Both the position numbers and the translations under genes were made by a program. The notes under the pieces were generated by a model. The model was given only the letters and a program-made list of their open reading frames with translations, made no database searches and was not told the origin of the DNA. A stretch of DNA of 64,000 nt from Pseudomonas sp. MF4836 (lineage in GTDB: Bacteria; Pseudomonadota; Gammaproteobacteria; Pseudomonadales; Pseudomonadaceae), in NCBI RefSeq assembly GCF_002018875.1, contig NZ_MVOL01000001.1:558001-622000 (forward strand), read 5' to 3'. Positions 62,173-64,000 of this stretch are shown piece by piece; within the stretch, counting starts at the first letter, position 1, and each line of letters starts with the position of its first letter.

Positions 62173-63443
62173 CCCAGGGCTCCTTGCGCGGTACAGGGCA
62201 CGCAGGCCAGCAGTCGGGTGCCGGCAGTGGGGCGGCTGGTGCAGGTCAGGCGCCCGCCCAGCAGGCTGGCCCGCTCCTGCATTGCCGCCAGCCCCAGGTG
62301 CTGGGTGTCGGCATGGTCCAGGGTCTGCCCGCGGGCAAAGCCCAGGCCGTTGTCCTCGACCCGCAGCCAGGCCTGGCCGGCGTGCAGCTCCAGGGCCAGT
62401 TGCACCTGGCTGGCCTGGGCGTGCTTGAGGATGTTGTTGATGGCTTCCTGGGCGATGCGAAACAGGCCGATCTCGGTCTGGCTCGGCAGGCGCGCCGCGC
62501 AACGCTCGTGCCACAGCACCTGGATCCCGGCGTCGCGCAGGCGATCGGCCTCTTTGTCGACCGCCTTGAGCAGGCCGAAATCATCCAGCACCGTCGGCCG
62601 CAGCCCGCCGATCAATTGCCGGCCTTCGCCCACGCAATGCTGGGCCAGGGCCAGGATGTCCTGCAGGTCGCCGTCCAGTGCCCCGGGCAGGGGCGGGCAG
62701 CGACCGGCAAAACCTTGCAGGCGCTGGTGCAGGCCGGCGAGGGTTTGTGCCAGGCCGTCATGCAGGTCGTAGGCCACGCGTTTGCGTTCGTCTTCCTGGG
62801 CGCGGAACAGGCGGTCCACCAGCTCGGACAAGGTGCGATCGCGTGCCACCAGGGTATCGAGCAACTGTTGGTTCTCCAGGTGTGCGGCGAGCAGGGTGGC
62901 CAGCAGTTGCAGGGATTCGAGGTCTTCGTTGTCCGGCGCGCTGATGCTGACGCTGTTGGCCAGGACCAGGGCGCCAAAGCTGGTGCCATCGCCGCCACGC
63001 AAAGGCACCCGCAGCTCGCTGGGCAACGGCGCCCCGGGGTTTTCCTGCCAGTGCGGCGCACGCAAAGCGCGGTCGGCGCTGCGGGCCAGGCTCTGCAGGC
63101 GTTCGCTGTTGCCCAGGCTGGCGCGGCTGTGGACCTCACCGGCGGCGTCCCATTCCAGCAGCACGGCGTGGTCCATCGCCAGGAACCCACAGGCGCGAGT
63201 CAGCACCCGCTGGCGCTTGGCGTGGGGGCTGAGCTGAGTCAGTTCCTGGCCGGTGTCCACCAGCAGGCGCAGGCGTGCGGCGCGGCTTTGCGCCTGGCGA
63301 TACTGGGTGCGAATCGCCAGGGCGCTGGCGGGATCATGGGGCGGGGTGGGCAAGGGGCGGCTCCGGCGCTCAGGCACGCTCGTTCGGGCAGGGGCGCTAT
63401 TAAACCGTGTTAAAGGGGGCGGCGACCATCTGCCAAATGGCAT
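62169..63443 (-). CDS. Cytoplasmic GAF-domain sensor histidine kinase (NarX-type HisKA_3)
   Basis: 424 residues from the ATG at 63443, chosen because GGAGG lies nine bases upstream. A GAF-like domain (about 75-230) is followed by the HisKA_3 dimerisation motif (DERKRVAYDLHDGLAQTLAGL, with the phospho-accepting His) and a short HATPase domain (IAQEAINNILKHAQASQV, VEDNGLGF). No membrane segment is evident, so it likely senses a cytoplasmic ligand or redox signal. HisKA_3 kinases normally pair with LuxR/NarL regulators, and one is encoded immediately downstream. Confidence 0.93.
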   Translation of the reverse strand: MPFGRWSPPPLTRFNSAPARTSVPERRSRPLPTPPHDPASALAIRTQYRQAQSRAARLRLLVDTGQELTQLSPHAKRQRVLTRACGFLAMDHAVLLEWDAAGEVHSRASLGNSERLQSLARSADRALRAPHWQENPGAPLPSELRVPLRGGDGTSFGALVLANSVSISAPDNEDLESLQLLATLLAAHLENQQLLDTLVARDRTLSELVDRLFRAQEDERKRVAYDLHDGLAQTLAGLHQRLQGFAGRCPPLPGALDGDLQDILALAQHCVGEGRQLIGGLRPTVLDDFGLLKAVDKEADRLRDAGIQVLWHERCAARLPSQTEIGLFRIAQEAINNILKHAQASQVQLALELHAGQAWLRVEDNGLGFARGQTLDHADTQHLGLAAMQERASLLGGRLTCTSRPTAGTRLLACVPCTAQGALG

Positions 63444-63525
63444 AGGCAAATGCCTCCGGTTGGCCGATGGCGGCGCGTGCGCCGGACCACAGACTGTGGC
63501 CATTGCCCCCCACTGGAGAATCGCC

Positions 63526-64000
63526 ATGAAATTGAAAACCTCGGCCCTGATCATGTTGCTGGCCCTGGGCGCGCCCCTGGCCCATGCCCTGGAGAGCGTG
63601 CCCTACGTCTACAGCAGCGTGGCGCAACAGCCGAGCAGCCAGCAGGATCGTGAAATCGCCGGCCTGTTCGACCGCTGGAACGGCGCCTTGCAGACCGGCG
63701 ACGCCCAGGCGGTGGTCGACCTCTATGCCTCGGATGCGGTGTTGCAGCCCACAGTGTCGAACCAGGTGCGCACCACCCCGGCGCAGATCAAGGACTACTT
63801 CGTGCACTTCCTGGCACTCAAGCCCGTGGGCCAGATCAACTACCGGGAAATCCGCCAGCTGGGCAGCAATGTGGCCATGGACAGCGGCGTCTACACCTTC
63901 ACCCTGACCGGCACCGACGGCCGCAGCCGCCAGGTCCAGGCGCGCTACACCTTTGTCTACGAGCAGGAAGGCGGGCAGTGGAAAATCCTCAACCACCATT
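63526..64000 (+). CDS. Secreted SnoaL/DUF4440-like protein, 3' end cut by window edge
   Basis: 158 codons are visible from the ATG at 63526 (GGAG six bases upstream). A signal peptide (KLKTSALIMLLALGAPLAHA) is followed by a cone-shaped alpha+beta domain of the NTF2/SnoaL superfamily: EIAGLFDRWNGALQTGDAQAVVDLYASDAVLQP, DYFVHFLALKPVGQINYREI and ARYTFVYEQEGGQWKILNHH. Related proteins are often annotated SgcJ/EcaC or CaMKII-association domain. The function is unknown. It diverges from the two-component operon with only 82 bp between. Confidence 0.85.
   Translation, partial: MKLKTSALIMLLALGAPLAHALESVPYVYSSVAQQPSSQQDREIAGLFDRWNGALQTGDAQAVVDLYASDAVLQPTVSNQVRTTPAQIKDYFVHFLALKPVGQINYREIRQLGSNVAMDSGVYTFTLTGTDGRSRQVQARYTFVYEQEGGQWKILNHH

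Noticed and set aside
1..64000. CRISPR arrays, tRNA or rRNA genes, insertion sequences, prophage
   Set aside because: No regularly spaced repeats, cloverleaf-type sequence, transposase or phage structural genes were seen; contractile-tail-like genes belong to the T6SS.

Overview
The window looks like chromosomal DNA of a fluorescent-group Pseudomonas. It is GC-rich, with tight operons full of ATGA/GTGA overlaps and GGAG-type ribosome sites, and the protein families are typical of that group (inference; no taxonomic marker is present). No rRNA, tRNA, CRISPR array or insertion sequence was seen.

Positions 1-9,134 hold a catabolic/uptake island. A minus-strand operon encodes an enoyl-CoA hydratase, a TonB-dependent receptor, an ACS-family MFS transporter and an edge-truncated SfnB/DszC-like flavin monooxygenase. 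Divergent from it are a zinc alcohol dehydrogenase and an acyl-CoA ligase. A convergent IclR-type regulator closes the island. The substrate is unknown.

Positions 9,151-46,700 hold a complete type VI secretion system (T6SS) laid out like the Vibrio cholerae vas cluster but split into two divergent operons. Leftward: tssB-C-E-F-G-tagH-tssJ-K-L, then vgrG1, a DUF4123 adaptor, a VasX-like membrane effector, a DUF6708 membrane protein (likely immunity), PAAR, and a decayed gene. Rightward: clpV(tssH), a sigma-54 activator (VasH-like), vasI, tssA, tssM. Beyond tssM lies a second, leftward delivery cassette: hcp, vgrG2, a large peptidoglycan-attacking effector (M23-like, SH3-like, EF-hand-like and transglycosylase regions), a small secreted immunity candidate, two paralogous secreted proteins with LprI/DUF1311 lysozyme-inhibitor-type C-termini, and another secreted orphan. 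A strong -24/-12 sigma-54 promoter precedes hcp, whereas none was found before tssB or clpV. This suggests that the VasH-like activator controls the delivery cassette rather than the machine. All core components TssA-TssM plus PAAR are present.

Positions 47,141-64,000 are ordinary chromosome: a GNAT acetyltransferase and an unknown protein, a quinone oxidoreductase, a YbfB/YjiJ-type MFS transporter divergent from its LysR regulator (with a 20-bp palindrome between them), a secreted metallo-beta-lactamase-fold hydrolase, a four-gene sugar-type ABC importer, a Tat-exported dienelactone hydrolase, a remnant of a TonB siderophore receptor, a four-gene two-component operon with two kinases and two response regulators, and an edge-truncated secreted SnoaL/DUF4440-like protein.

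The most interesting part is 37,600-46,700. It combines a multi-domain cell-wall toxin, several different candidate immunity proteins and a dedicated sigma-54 promoter, in DNA that becomes AT-rich at the toxin C-terminus and immunity genes.
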